Shown here: in pieces, positions 1 through 6,774 of the stretch
How the letters are laid out: each line of letters opens with the position of its first letter
Numbering within the stretch: the first letter of the stretch is position 1
Origin: Cellulomonas sp.
GTDB lineage: Bacteria; Actinomycetota; Actinomycetes; Actinomycetales; Cellulomonadaceae
Reading direction: 5' to 3'
Length of the DNA stretch: 34,073 nucleotides
NCBI RefSeq assembly: GCF_017744555.1
Contig: NZ_JAGIBD010000035.1
Coordinates: forward strand, 1-34,073
Translations under genes and position numbers: made by a program
Notes under the pieces: model-generated
The model's database searches: none
Told to the model about the DNA's origin: nothing
The model's input: only the letters and a program-made list of their open reading frames with translations

Positions 1-192
1 GCGTCGGCGTCCCATCGAGCCAGTATCGCGGCGGGCGGCCCGCGGCGCGGGGACCGCCGGCCGGGCGGCGCCGGTGCCGTCGGCGGCCCCTGGACCGGCG
101 ACGCGGACGAAAGCGGGCGTGCGCCTGTCGTCTCGCGCATGCTGGTCCAGGTGGTGCGGTGGTTCGCGCCGCTCGGACGACGGGAGGCGCGC
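1..192. other. Intergenic or unresolved left edge
   Basis: I see no convincing gene in this stretch. Open frames here are arginine- and proline-rich, as expected of chance frames in very GC-rich DNA. The only functional element I can point to is a GGGAGG ribosome-binding sequence at about 182-187, just before the ATG of the Nudix gene at 193. A promoter for that gene is probably present, but no clear -10/-35 pair stands out. Confidence 0.4.
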
Positions 193-669
193 ATGGCGAC
201 CAGCGCCGGCCTGCTGCTCTACCGCCGCGGACCCGGCGGTGTGGAGGTGCTGCTCGGGCACATGGGCGGACCGTTCTGGGCCCGCAAGCACGAGGGCGCG
301 TGGTCGATCCCGAAGGGCCTGCCCGAGGCGGACGAGCCGCTGCACGACGCCGCCGTCCGCGAGTTCACCGAAGAGCTCGGCGCCCCGCCGCCGCCCGCGC
401 TGGTCGACGACCTGGAGCTCGGTCAGGTGAAGCAGAGCGGCGGGAAGACCGTGGTCGCGTGGGCGCGGGAAGGCGACCTCGACGTGGAGCAGGTCTCCAG
501 CAACCTGGTCGAGGTCGAGTGGCCGCCCCGGTCGGGCCGCACGCAGCTGGTCCCGGAGATCGACCGGGCGGCGTGGTTCGCGCCCGACGAGGCTCGCCGG
601 GTCGTGGTCAAGGCCCAGGCCGAGCTCGTCGAGCGGCTGGCCGCGATGCTCGACGGCCTCCCCCGGTGA
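193..669 (+). CDS. Nudix hydrolase
   Basis: This is a predicted cytosolic Nudix pyrophosphohydrolase of 158 residues, a usual length for a single-domain member. The Nudix box (G-x5-E-x7-REU-x-EE-x-G) is complete at residues 42-63 and ends in REFTEELG, so the metal-binding glutamates are present. The substrate cannot be read from the sequence; the N-terminal AGLLLYRR and the SIPKG just before the box are typical of stand-alone Nudix proteins acting on nucleotide derivatives. I chose the ATG at 193 because a GGGAGG ribosome site sits 6-8 bases upstream and the domain begins at once. An upstream in-frame ATG at 139 would add 18 residues without domain character. The stop overlaps the GTG start of the following transporter, so the two are probably translationally coupled. 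Confidence 0.9.
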   Translation: MATSAGLLLYRRGPGGVEVLLGHMGGPFWARKHEGAWSIPKGLPEADEPLHDAAVREFTEELGAPPPPALVDDLELGQVKQSGGKTVVAWAREGDLDVEQVSSNLVEVEWPPRSGRTQLVPEIDRAAWFAPDEARRVVVKAQAELVERLAAMLDGLPR

Positions 670-1904
670 CGCACGGCGAGCCGGAGGGCTCCCGCGCAGG
701 CGGACTGGGAGCCGCGCAGCTCGGCGGGGGCGAGCACACCGGCGGGACGTTGCGCGAGGCCGTCCCCGGCCTCGCGGCGCTGACCGCCGCCACGTTCGTC
801 GCGATCACCACCGAGGCGCTCCCCGTCGGCCTCCTGCCGCAGATCAGTGCCACGTTCGACGTCCCGGAGTCCACCACCGGCCTGCTCGTCACCGTGTACG
901 CGGTGATGGTCGCCGCACTGGCCGTCCCGCTGACCGTGCTGACCCGGCACCTGCCCCGCAAGGGCCTGCTCGTCGGGACGCTCGTCGTGTTCACCGCCGG
1001 CACCGCGCTCACGGCCGTCGCGCCGACGTTCGCCGTCGTGGTCGTCGGGCGGGCTCTCGGCGGTCTCGCGCACGCGCTGTTCTTCTCGTTGAGCATCGCT
1101 TACGCGTCGCGGCTGGTGAGGCCTGAGTTCGTCGGGCGGGCGATGTCGTTCGCGGCGTCGGGTGTGTCGGTCGGCTTCGTCCTCGGCGTCCCTGCGCTCA
1201 CGGCGCTGGGCGCCGCCGCCGGGTGGCGGGTCGCATTCGTCGTGCTCACGGGCCTCAGCGTGCTCGCCGTCGGGCTGGTGCTGCTCCTGCTGCGCCCCGT
1301 CGCCGCCGTGGACCCCGCGCCGCCCGAGTCCAGCGGCGACCTGCGGACGCGCCGTCGCCGGCTCGCGATCGTCACGACCGCGAACATGGTGACGTTCCTC
1401 GCGCACTTCACGGTCTACACGTACGTCGCGGTGCTGCTGCTCGCGGCCGGCGCCACCCCGACCGCGATCGGCCCGGTGCTCCTGGTCCTCGGGGCCGTCG
1501 GGCTGCTGGGCCTGTGGTTCGCGGGCGCGACCCTCGACCGGCGCCCCCGGCTGTCCGCGCTGGCCACGCTCGGGGCGATGGCCGTCGGGCTGCTGCTCGT
1601 CGGGCTCGTGTTCCCCGCCTCCGTGCCGGTCGTCGCGGGTGCTGCTCTGTGGACCGCGGGCTACGGGGCCGTGCCGTCCGTGACCCAGGCGGCGGCGCTC
1701 CGCACGCACGCGGTCTCGTCCGACGTGGCGGGCGCGCTCGTGAACGCGACGAGCAACGTGGGCATCGCCGGGGGCGCGGCGCTCGGGTCGCTCGTGCTGC
1801 GGTCGGGGGAGGTCGGGGTGCTGCCGTTCGTCGGGGCGGGCATCGTGGCCGTGGCGCTGGTCGTCGTGCTGGTCGCGCGCAGGGCGTTCCCAGCCCGGCC
1901 CTGA
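666..1904 (+). CDS. MFS transporter, DHA1-type drug/metabolite exporter
   Basis: This is a 412-residue major facilitator with about 12 predicted membrane helices, the usual size for the drug:H+ antiporter-1 group (AraJ/arabinose-efflux-like). The first helix contains TEALPVGLLPQIS, characteristic of this branch. Helix 4 follows VVVVGRALGGLAHALFFS and helix 5 carries a motif-C-like SVGFVLGVPALTALG. The substrate is unknown; export of a small molecule across the cytoplasmic membrane is the family role. The GTG start at 666 overlaps the Nudix TGA (GTGA) and has no good ribosome site of its own, which fits translational coupling. A later start close to the first helix cannot be excluded. The gene ends 15 bp before the convergent nirK-fusion stop. 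Confidence 0.85.
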   Translation: MTHGEPEGSRAGGLGAAQLGGGEHTGGTLREAVPGLAALTAATFVAITTEALPVGLLPQISATFDVPESTTGLLVTVYAVMVAALAVPLTVLTRHLPRKGLLVGTLVVFTAGTALTAVAPTFAVVVVGRALGGLAHALFFSLSIAYASRLVRPEFVGRAMSFAASGVSVGFVLGVPALTALGAAAGWRVAFVVLTGLSVLAVGLVLLLLRPVAAVDPAPPESSGDLRTRRRRLAIVTTANMVTFLAHFTVYTYVAVLLLAAGATPTAIGPVLLVLGAVGLLGLWFAGATLDRRPRLSALATLGAMAVGLLLVGLVFPASVPVVAGAALWTAGYGAVPSVTQAAALRTHAVSSDVAGALVNATSNVGIAGGAALGSLVLRSGEVGVLPFVGAGIVAVALVVVLVARRAFPARP

Positions 1905-1919
1905 CGTCCCGACGGGCGC

Positions 1920-4565
1920 TCAGCGGCTCGTGACCTCCACCCGACCGACGGCCCCGCGCTCCGCGTCCGACATCGCGTGCGTCACGAACGCGTACGTGCC
2001 CGCCTCGGGGAACGTGAGCTCGACGAACCCGCCCTGCGCGGGCGCGAGGTCGAGCACCTGCGCGCCGCCCGTGCCCGTCGAGCCGCCGTCGCGCAGCACC
2101 CAGTCGCCCTCGCGGTAGACCGTGTCGAACTGGCCGCCGACCACGTGGAACGCGCTCGGCCGGTTCGGCCCGGCGTCGAGCACCCAGAACCGCACGCGCT
2201 CCCCCGCCACGGCCGTGAGCGGCCGGTCGCGGTACTGGTTCGCGTACCCGTTGAACACCACGAGGTCGGGCGTCCCGGCGGCGATCTTCGCGGCGTCCGC
2301 GACGTCGCCCTGCGCGCCGAGGTAGAGCTCGGACTGCACGACGACGTACTCGCGGTCGACGGCGAGAAGGCCCGGCGGGTCGACGACGACCGCGCCGACC
2401 ATGCCGTTCGCGATGTGCATCGACATCGGCATCGTCGAGCAGTGGTACATCCAGATGCCCGAGCGCGTCGCCGTGAAGCCGTACGTCAGCGACTCGCCCG
2501 GCTGGATCGTGCGCATCACGTCGTCGGGGGCGAGCGCGCCCGCGTGGAAGTCGACCGAGTGCCCGATCGAGCCGTCGTTGACGAGCGTGATCTCGAACCG
2601 GTCGCCGACCCGGCCGTGCAGCACCGGGCCGGGGGCCTGGCCGCCGAACGTCCAGAGCGTCTGTGTGACGCCTGGGGCGACCTCACGGACGACCTCCTGG
2701 ACCGTCAACGTGACCCGGTGGGTGGTCGGGCCCGCGGGGGCGAGGGTCGCGTCGTACGGCCGGAACGACGCGTCCGGGGTCGCCATGAGGTCGAGGTCGT
2801 CTGCGGCGTCGCCCGTGGGCTCGTCCCCGGTCATCGCACCCATGTCGTGGCCGGCGTGCTCGCTCGGTGCAGCGGTCGTGGTGGCCGCCGCGACCGGCGC
2901 GCCGACCGCGACGATCTGCAGCGTCATGCCCATCTGGCGGTGCCCGGCGATCGGGCACCAGCCGTCGAGGTCGGACCCGACGACCCCCACGTCGACCGTG
3001 CCCGCGGCCCCGGGTGCGAGCCGTCCCGAGCGCGCGCCGGTCTCGACGACGAGCTCGTGCACGTCCCCGTCCTCGTTGGTCACGTCCAGCACCAGGCGGT
3101 CGCCGACCGGGACCTCGACGGTCGACGGGCTGAACCGCATGTCGAGCGCACGCACCGCGACGGCCGTGGTGTGCCCGGTCGGCGCGACGGGCTCCTGGAC
3201 GGTAGCGGCGCCGATGCCGGCGGCCGCGGGGTCGACGGCGACGCCGAGCGCGACGGCCATCGCGAGGACCCCGGTCGCGACGACCGCGGCTCCGCTGCGT
3301 GACGGGGTCGGGGTCGACGGGCCGGCGGTCGCACCGCCGGGCGCCGGGACGCCACCGGTCGGCGGCACGGCGGCGGGGCGCAGCGCCGCGTGCACCGCAC
3401 GCCCCGCGAGCACGAGGAACGCCACGAGCGCCCCGAGCACGACCATCGACGTCAGCACTCGGACCGCGCTCGGCACGGGCAGCGCGAACAGCACGAGGCC
3501 GCCGTTCACGAGGACCACCCGCACGAGCGCCCCGCGGTCCAGCTCGGCCGACGTGCGCCGCGCCACGGACGGTCCCCCGCCGAGCACCACGGGCAGCAGG
3601 TACGACAGCGACCCGACGAGCACCTGTGCCGCGAACCCGACGGCGAACGGGGCGACGAGCACGTGCAGCCGGTCGGCCGCCTCGACCCAGCCGGGCGCGG
3701 CGACGACGACCGCACCGAACCGGATCGTGCACACCACGAGCCACGCGACGGCTGCCGCGAGGCTCCACCCGGCGTACGTCCTCGGCGCCGCGGTCCGGGC
3801 CTGAGCGACCATCACGACCCCACCGAGCACGGTTCCGCCGACGACGACGAGCGCACCGAGGCCGACGACCGGCCGCCACCCGGTCCCGGCGCCGAGCGCC
3901 ACGAGCAGCAGCCCGCCGAGCAGCACGGGCAGCGCTCGACGGCTGGCGCGCTCGTGCTCGGGCTCGATCCGCGCGTGCAGCACGGTCGGCCACAGCACGA
4001 CGAGCGTGCCGAGCACGGTCAGCCCGACCCAGCCGAGCAGCGCGAGCGCGACGTGCGCGACGTAGAGGCGACCGTGCAGGCCGTCGGACACGTGCCCGCG
4101 CGCCATCGCGACGCCGCACGCCACCGCGACCGGCAGCACCAGACCGGCCGCGACGTAGTACCGGGCGGCGTGCCCGAACCGGGACGGGAGCGCGGACCTC
4201 GACTGCACCGCGATCGTGACGACCTGCGCGAGCGCGGCGCCCGCGACGAGCACGCCACCGACGACGACGGGCCACGTGAGCGACGCGGCGATACCCGCGA
4301 GCACGGCGAGCGCGCCGACCGTGTGGGCCGCGAGCCGCACCGTCAGGCCGGCGCGCCCGCCCGGGGCAGGGTGCCGCAGCAGGGTGTCCGCGAAGTGCTG
4401 GCTCCACACGAGGATCGCGGTGCTGACCGCGCCGAGCAGCAGCAGGTGGACCATCATCCAGGTCGCCGCCGGTACCGCCCGGTGCCCGAGGGCGAGCGCC
4501 GCCGCCGCCACGAGCCACGCGACCACCAGGGCGTTCGCCCGCAGGTGCCACGACGCCCGGCTCAT
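1920..4565 (-). CDS. nirK: Membrane-module/cupredoxin/copper nitrite reductase fusion (NirK-type)
   Basis: This 881-residue protein should reduce nitrite to NO on the outer face of the membrane. Residues 12-445 form 12-13 hydrophobic helices with several histidines in or near them (H28, H40, H57, H81, H171, H301). Residues 465-555 form a cupredoxin with a type 1 copper set H503, C537, H542, M547. A His/Met-rich linker follows (H570, H573, M575, M578). Residues 610-881 match NirK: type 1 ligands H669, C709, H717, M722; type 2 ligands H674, H708, H863; catalytic pair D672 and H807 (AfNiR D98 and H255). The residue equivalent to AfNiR I257 is V809 and that equivalent to H260 is Q812. All copper ligands are present, so I favour nitrite reductase over laccase-like multicopper oxidase. 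Inferred electron path: membrane module to cupredoxin to NirK. The start overlaps the upstream stop (ATGA). Confidence 0.87.
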   Translation of the reverse strand: MSRASWHLRANALVVAWLVAAAALALGHRAVPAATWMMVHLLLLGAVSTAILVWSQHFADTLLRHPAPGGRAGLTVRLAAHTVGALAVLAGIAASLTWPVVVGGVLVAGAALAQVVTIAVQSRSALPSRFGHAARYYVAAGLVLPVAVACGVAMARGHVSDGLHGRLYVAHVALALLGWVGLTVLGTLVVLWPTVLHARIEPEHERASRRALPVLLGGLLLVALGAGTGWRPVVGLGALVVVGGTVLGGVVMVAQARTAAPRTYAGWSLAAAVAWLVVCTIRFGAVVVAAPGWVEAADRLHVLVAPFAVGFAAQVLVGSLSYLLPVVLGGGPSVARRTSAELDRGALVRVVLVNGGLVLFALPVPSAVRVLTSMVVLGALVAFLVLAGRAVHAALRPAAVPPTGGVPAPGGATAGPSTPTPSRSGAAVVATGVLAMAVALGVAVDPAAAGIGAATVQEPVAPTGHTTAVAVRALDMRFSPSTVEVPVGDRLVLDVTNEDGDVHELVVETGARSGRLAPGAAGTVDVGVVGSDLDGWCPIAGHRQMGMTLQIVAVGAPVAAATTTAAPSEHAGHDMGAMTGDEPTGDAADDLDLMATPDASFRPYDATLAPAGPTTHRVTLTVQEVVREVAPGVTQTLWTFGGQAPGPVLHGRVGDRFEITLVNDGSIGHSVDFHAGALAPDDVMRTIQPGESLTYGFTATRSGIWMYHCSTMPMSMHIANGMVGAVVVDPPGLLAVDREYVVVQSELYLGAQGDVADAAKIAAGTPDLVVFNGYANQYRDRPLTAVAGERVRFWVLDAGPNRPSAFHVVGGQFDTVYREGDWVLRDGGSTGTGGAQVLDLAPAQGGFVELTFPEAGTYAFVTHAMSDAERGAVGRVEVTSR

Positions 4566-5812
4566 CGCGCGACCACGCTCAGGGACATCGGGGCCGACGT
4601 CGCGGCGGGTGCGTCCGTCGGCGGTGCGGGGCTCGCCCGCGCGTCATCGAGCACGGCAGTCGCCGGCACGTCGTCCGGCCCGTCGTCGGGCTCGTCCTCC
4701 GCCCGCCGACGTCCCGCGTCGCGCGCGGGCGGCCCGACGGCGACGCTCCACGCCGCCGTCCCGAGGAACATCAGCACCGCGACGACGTTCGCGACGCCCC
4801 CGACGCGCACCGCCGTGACGCTCCCCCACGCGTCCCCGGCGAGCAGCCGGAACGCGAGAGACACGTGCAGCAGCGCGAGCGGCACGAGCATCACGGGCCG
4901 GTACGGCAGCGGCCGGCGCAGCACCGCGGGCAGGATCACGGGGGCGTGCGCGATGACCATCGACATCACGAACCCGAGGAACACCGCGTGCAGCACGGCG
5001 TCGTACGCGGGCCCGTCGGTCACGGCCCCGGCCAGCAGCCAGAGCGACCCGGCGACGGCCAGCCACGCGAACCCGGCGAGCATCGCGAGCGCCATGAACC
5101 GCGGGAGCCCGGTGCTGCGGACGGTCCGGCGGGCGACGTCGTGCCGGGCGAGCAGCGCGGCCTGCGCGACGAGCGCGACACCGAGCAGGGCACCGCCCGC
5201 GACCGGGTGCAGCAGCGCGACCGCGGCGCCCATGACCAGCAGCAGCGTCGCGACGACGAGCGCGGCACGCACGGCGACGGGCGGCGGCGCGAACCGCATG
5301 AGCTCGAGCCGCTCACCCACGACGGTGAGGACGAGGAACGCGACGAACCACGGCGTGACGACCGGCACCGGCACCCCGGCGAGGAGCAGCAGCGCGGACC
5401 CGGCGGCCGCGAGCGCGCCAGCCCCCTGGACGGCGACCGCGGACACGGGCTGCCGCCGCCACACGAGCAGGTAGATCCCGACGAGCGCGAGCGTCCCGGC
5501 GAGGTGCAGCGCGCGCCCGACGACCGTCGGCCAGGCCGGCAGCAGCGCGAGCGACCCGGCGGCGAGCAGCACCGGCGACGCGAACGCGAGCGTCCGACGC
5601 ACGGCGACGGCCCGTTCCAGCGCGACGAGCGTCCCGACGACGCCGAGCACCATGAGCTGGCCGTGCACGTCGCCGAGCCGGTCGGCCCGGATCGGCGCAG
5701 GCACGCCGAGCAGCACGAGCGCGCCGTCGAGCCCGGCCAGCAGGGCCAGCCCGGCGGGCACGAGGAGCACCACGCGCAGGGGTGGGCGGGTGGTGCCGCG
5801 ACGGTTTTCCAC
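4562..5812 (-). CDS. Polytopic membrane protein of the nirK unit, possibly NnrS-like
   Basis: This 416-residue protein has about 11-12 hydrophobic helices followed by a charged, Pro/Ala-rich tail of about 70 residues. Conserved-looking polar residues lie within helices: DVHGQLMVLG near the N-terminus, VVGERLELMRF in the middle, and an LHAVFLGFVMSMVIAHAPV segment with two histidines. Such paired intramembrane histidines recall NnrS-type haem/copper proteins linked to NO metabolism, but I do not see enough to assign the family firmly. It overlaps the nirK fusion by ATGA, so the two are surely co-translated and it probably serves nitrite reduction or NO handling. I chose the GTG at 5812: helix 1 begins soon after it and a -10-like TAGCGT sits 7 bases upstream, giving a leaderless start. 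An earlier in-frame GTG at 5902 would run the protein through the divergent operator region. Confidence 0.7.
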   Translation of the reverse strand: MENRRGTTRPPLRVVLLVPAGLALLAGLDGALVLLGVPAPIRADRLGDVHGQLMVLGVVGTLVALERAVAVRRTLAFASPVLLAAGSLALLPAWPTVVGRALHLAGTLALVGIYLLVWRRQPVSAVAVQGAGALAAAGSALLLLAGVPVPVVTPWFVAFLVLTVVGERLELMRFAPPPVAVRAALVVATLLLVMGAAVALLHPVAGGALLGVALVAQAALLARHDVARRTVRSTGLPRFMALAMLAGFAWLAVAGSLWLLAGAVTDGPAYDAVLHAVFLGFVMSMVIAHAPVILPAVLRRPLPYRPVMLVPLALLHVSLAFRLLAGDAWGSVTAVRVGGVANVVAVLMFLGTAAWSVAVGPPARDAGRRRAEDEPDDGPDDVPATAVLDDARASPAPPTDAPAATSAPMSLSVVAR

Positions 5813-5836
5813 GGGCTCGACGCTAGTTATCCACGG
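5805..5836. promoter_or_regulatory. Two direct copies of TT(T/A)TCCACGG at the nirK-unit start
   Basis: TTTTCCACGG at 5805-5814 covers the GTG start codon of the membrane-protein gene, and TTATCCACGG at 5827-5836 lies just upstream of its -10-like hexamer. The copies are in the same orientation exactly 22 bp apart. A third copy lies upstream of narK at 6674-6683. Runs of T are rare in this DNA, so the recurrence is unlikely to be trivial. It could be the site of the neighbouring regulator or of another nitrogen or redox regulator. The sequence also resembles a degenerate DnaA box. Confidence 0.4.
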
Positions 5837-5861
5837 TGCGTCGGCCTGGGACGGAGGTCCC
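5820..5861 (-). promoter_or_regulatory. Predicted leaderless promoter of the nirK unit with DosR-like box 1
   Basis: The dyad GGGAC-GGAG-GTCCC occupies 5848-5861. It matches the GGGAC-N4-GTCCC core of the mycobacterial DosR/DevR box. On the minus strand a -10-like TAGCGT (5825 to 5820) ends 7 bases before the GTG at 5812, with no Shine-Dalgarno sequence, so the transcript is probably leaderless. The dyad is centred 42.5 bp upstream of the start codon, where an activator touching RNA polymerase at -35 would bind. The family assignment of the box is known biology; its use here is inference. Confidence 0.6.
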
Positions 5862-5882
5862 GGTGATCGGGACCTCCGTCCC
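5848..5882. repeat. Perfect 14-bp inverted repeat made of two DosR-like dyads
   Basis: The arms 5848-5861 and 5869-5882 are exact reverse complements separated by 7 bases (GGTGATC). Each arm is itself a GGGAC-N4-GTCCC dyad, so the structure is two operator-like sites whose centres are 21 bp apart, two helical turns on the same DNA face. It lies between two divergent start codons, so a transcription terminator is unlikely. Tandem boxes are common at DosR-controlled mycobacterial promoters. Confidence 0.75.
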
Positions 5883-5913
5883 ACGCCGGACCCCCGGGGC
5901 ACCGGCCGATACT
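5869..5913 (+). promoter_or_regulatory. Predicted leaderless promoter of the cysteine-rich regulator with DosR-like box 2
   Basis: The dyad GGGAC-CTCC-GTCCC occupies 5869-5882 and is centred 44.5 bp upstream of the ATG at 5920. A -10-like GATACT (5908-5913) ends 6 bases before that ATG and no Shine-Dalgarno sequence is present. The layout mirrors the promoter of the YwiC-like gene at 30537-30586, where GATGCT is followed by 6 bases and then the start codon. Confidence 0.55.
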
Positions 5914-5919
5914 GCTCGT

Positions 5920-6663
5920 ATGTCCGTCCGCCGCACCCAGGCCGCGCGCACTCTCGCGTCCGGCAGCCGCGTGGACCTGCTGCACCTGCTGCAGGACGGA
6001 GCCGAGCACACGATCGGCGAGCTCGCGGTCGCGACCGGGCTGCACGAGAACACCACCCGCGAGCACCTGCAGCGGCTCGTCGCGGACGGGTTCGCGCAGC
6101 GGGCGCCCGAGCGGCGGTCCGTCCGGGGCCGTCCGCGCATGGTCTACCGGGCGGTGTCGGCCGACGACCTGCGCAGCGACCCGCACGCGCAGCGCCGGAT
6201 CGAGGAGTCGATCGCGCGCGTCGCCCTCACGCGCGTGCTGCTGGAGGGCTACGGCCGATCGGTCGGCTCGCCGACGCAGGCCGCGCAGGCCGCCGGACGG
6301 GCGATGCTGGACGACCCGACGATCGGCGGCCACGGACTCGGTCCCGTCCCCACGCCCCCTGACGCCACCCCGTCCGCCGACCGGCAGCTCGACGCGCTCG
6401 AGGGGCACCTCGAGCGGCTCGGCTTCGACCCCGAGCTCGACCGCGACGAGCTGGCGTTCCACCTGTACCGGTGCCCGTTCAAGGACCTCGCGCAGGCGCG
6501 CCCCGAGGTGGTCTGCAACGTGCACCTGGGCCTCGCGCAGGGAGTGCTCGACGCCGTCCCGGGTCCGGTCGCGGCACACAAGCTGCTGCCGTTCGTCGGC
6601 CCGGACCACTGCGTCCTGCAGCTCGTCAGGGCCGGCCAGGGACCCGCCGCCGACCCGCTCTGA
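5920..6663 (+). CDS. Winged-helix regulator with SufR-like cysteine domain
   Basis: This is a 247-residue transcription regulator. Residues 5-80 form an ArsR/DeoR-like winged helix: recognition region ELAVATGLHENTTREHLQRL, then a wing with RGRPRMVYR. The C-terminal domain has C185, C199 and C231 (CX13CX31C) in the context YRCPFKDLA, EVVCNVHLG and HCVLQL. This spacing is close to that of SufR-type regulators, which bind an Fe-S cluster through such cysteines. I infer redox, iron or NO sensing; cluster binding is not proven. The gene lies between nirK and narK, divergent from the nirK unit, so local control of these genes is likely. I chose the ATG at 5920 because the domain begins there and a -10-like GATACT sits 6 bases upstream; an upstream start at 5836 would read through the operator dyad. 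Confidence 0.82.
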   Translation: MSVRRTQAARTLASGSRVDLLHLLQDGAEHTIGELAVATGLHENTTREHLQRLVADGFAQRAPERRSVRGRPRMVYRAVSADDLRSDPHAQRRIEESIARVALTRVLLEGYGRSVGSPTQAAQAAGRAMLDDPTIGGHGLGPVPTPPDATPSADRQLDALEGHLERLGFDPELDRDELAFHLYRCPFKDLAQARPEVVCNVHLGLAQGVLDAVPGPVAAHKLLPFVGPDHCVLQLVRAGQGPAADPL

Positions 6664-6673
6664 GCCGGGCGGG

Positions 6674-6683
6674 TTTTCCACGG
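6674..6683 (+). promoter_or_regulatory. Third copy of TTTTCCACGG, upstream of narK
   Basis: This 10-mer is identical to the copy at 5805-5814 and in the same orientation. It lies 11 bp after the stop codon of the cysteine-rich regulator and about 90 bp before the narK start, in the only space where a narK promoter could sit. No DosR-like dyad is visible in this spacer, so if narK shares control with nirK this motif is the best candidate element. Confidence 0.35.
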
Positions 6684-6774
6684 CACTTTCGCGAGCACCT
6701 CACCCGGCCCCGCGGTCATCCTCGGCCTGAGCCCGAAGACGGGCCCACGGAACGGAGGACCGCGGGAGGTCCCG

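Noticed and set aside
2683..4551. A 622-codon minus-strand frame overlapping the NirK fusion
   Set aside because: It is almost pure Arg/Ala/Gly/Pro, a frame-shifted reading of the real membrane-protein gene on the same strand.
5805..5836. TTATCCACGG/TTTTCCACGG as DnaA boxes marking a replication origin
   Set aside because: Only a few degenerate copies exist and no dnaA, dnaN, gyrase or rpmH gene is nearby. The recurrence at narK favours a transcriptional role, though DnaA binding is not excluded.
6764..6773. GGGAGGTCCC before narK as a fourth DosR-like box
   Set aside because: It is GGGA-N2-TCCC, so the half-site spacing is wrong. It also contains the narK ribosome site, which explains it better.
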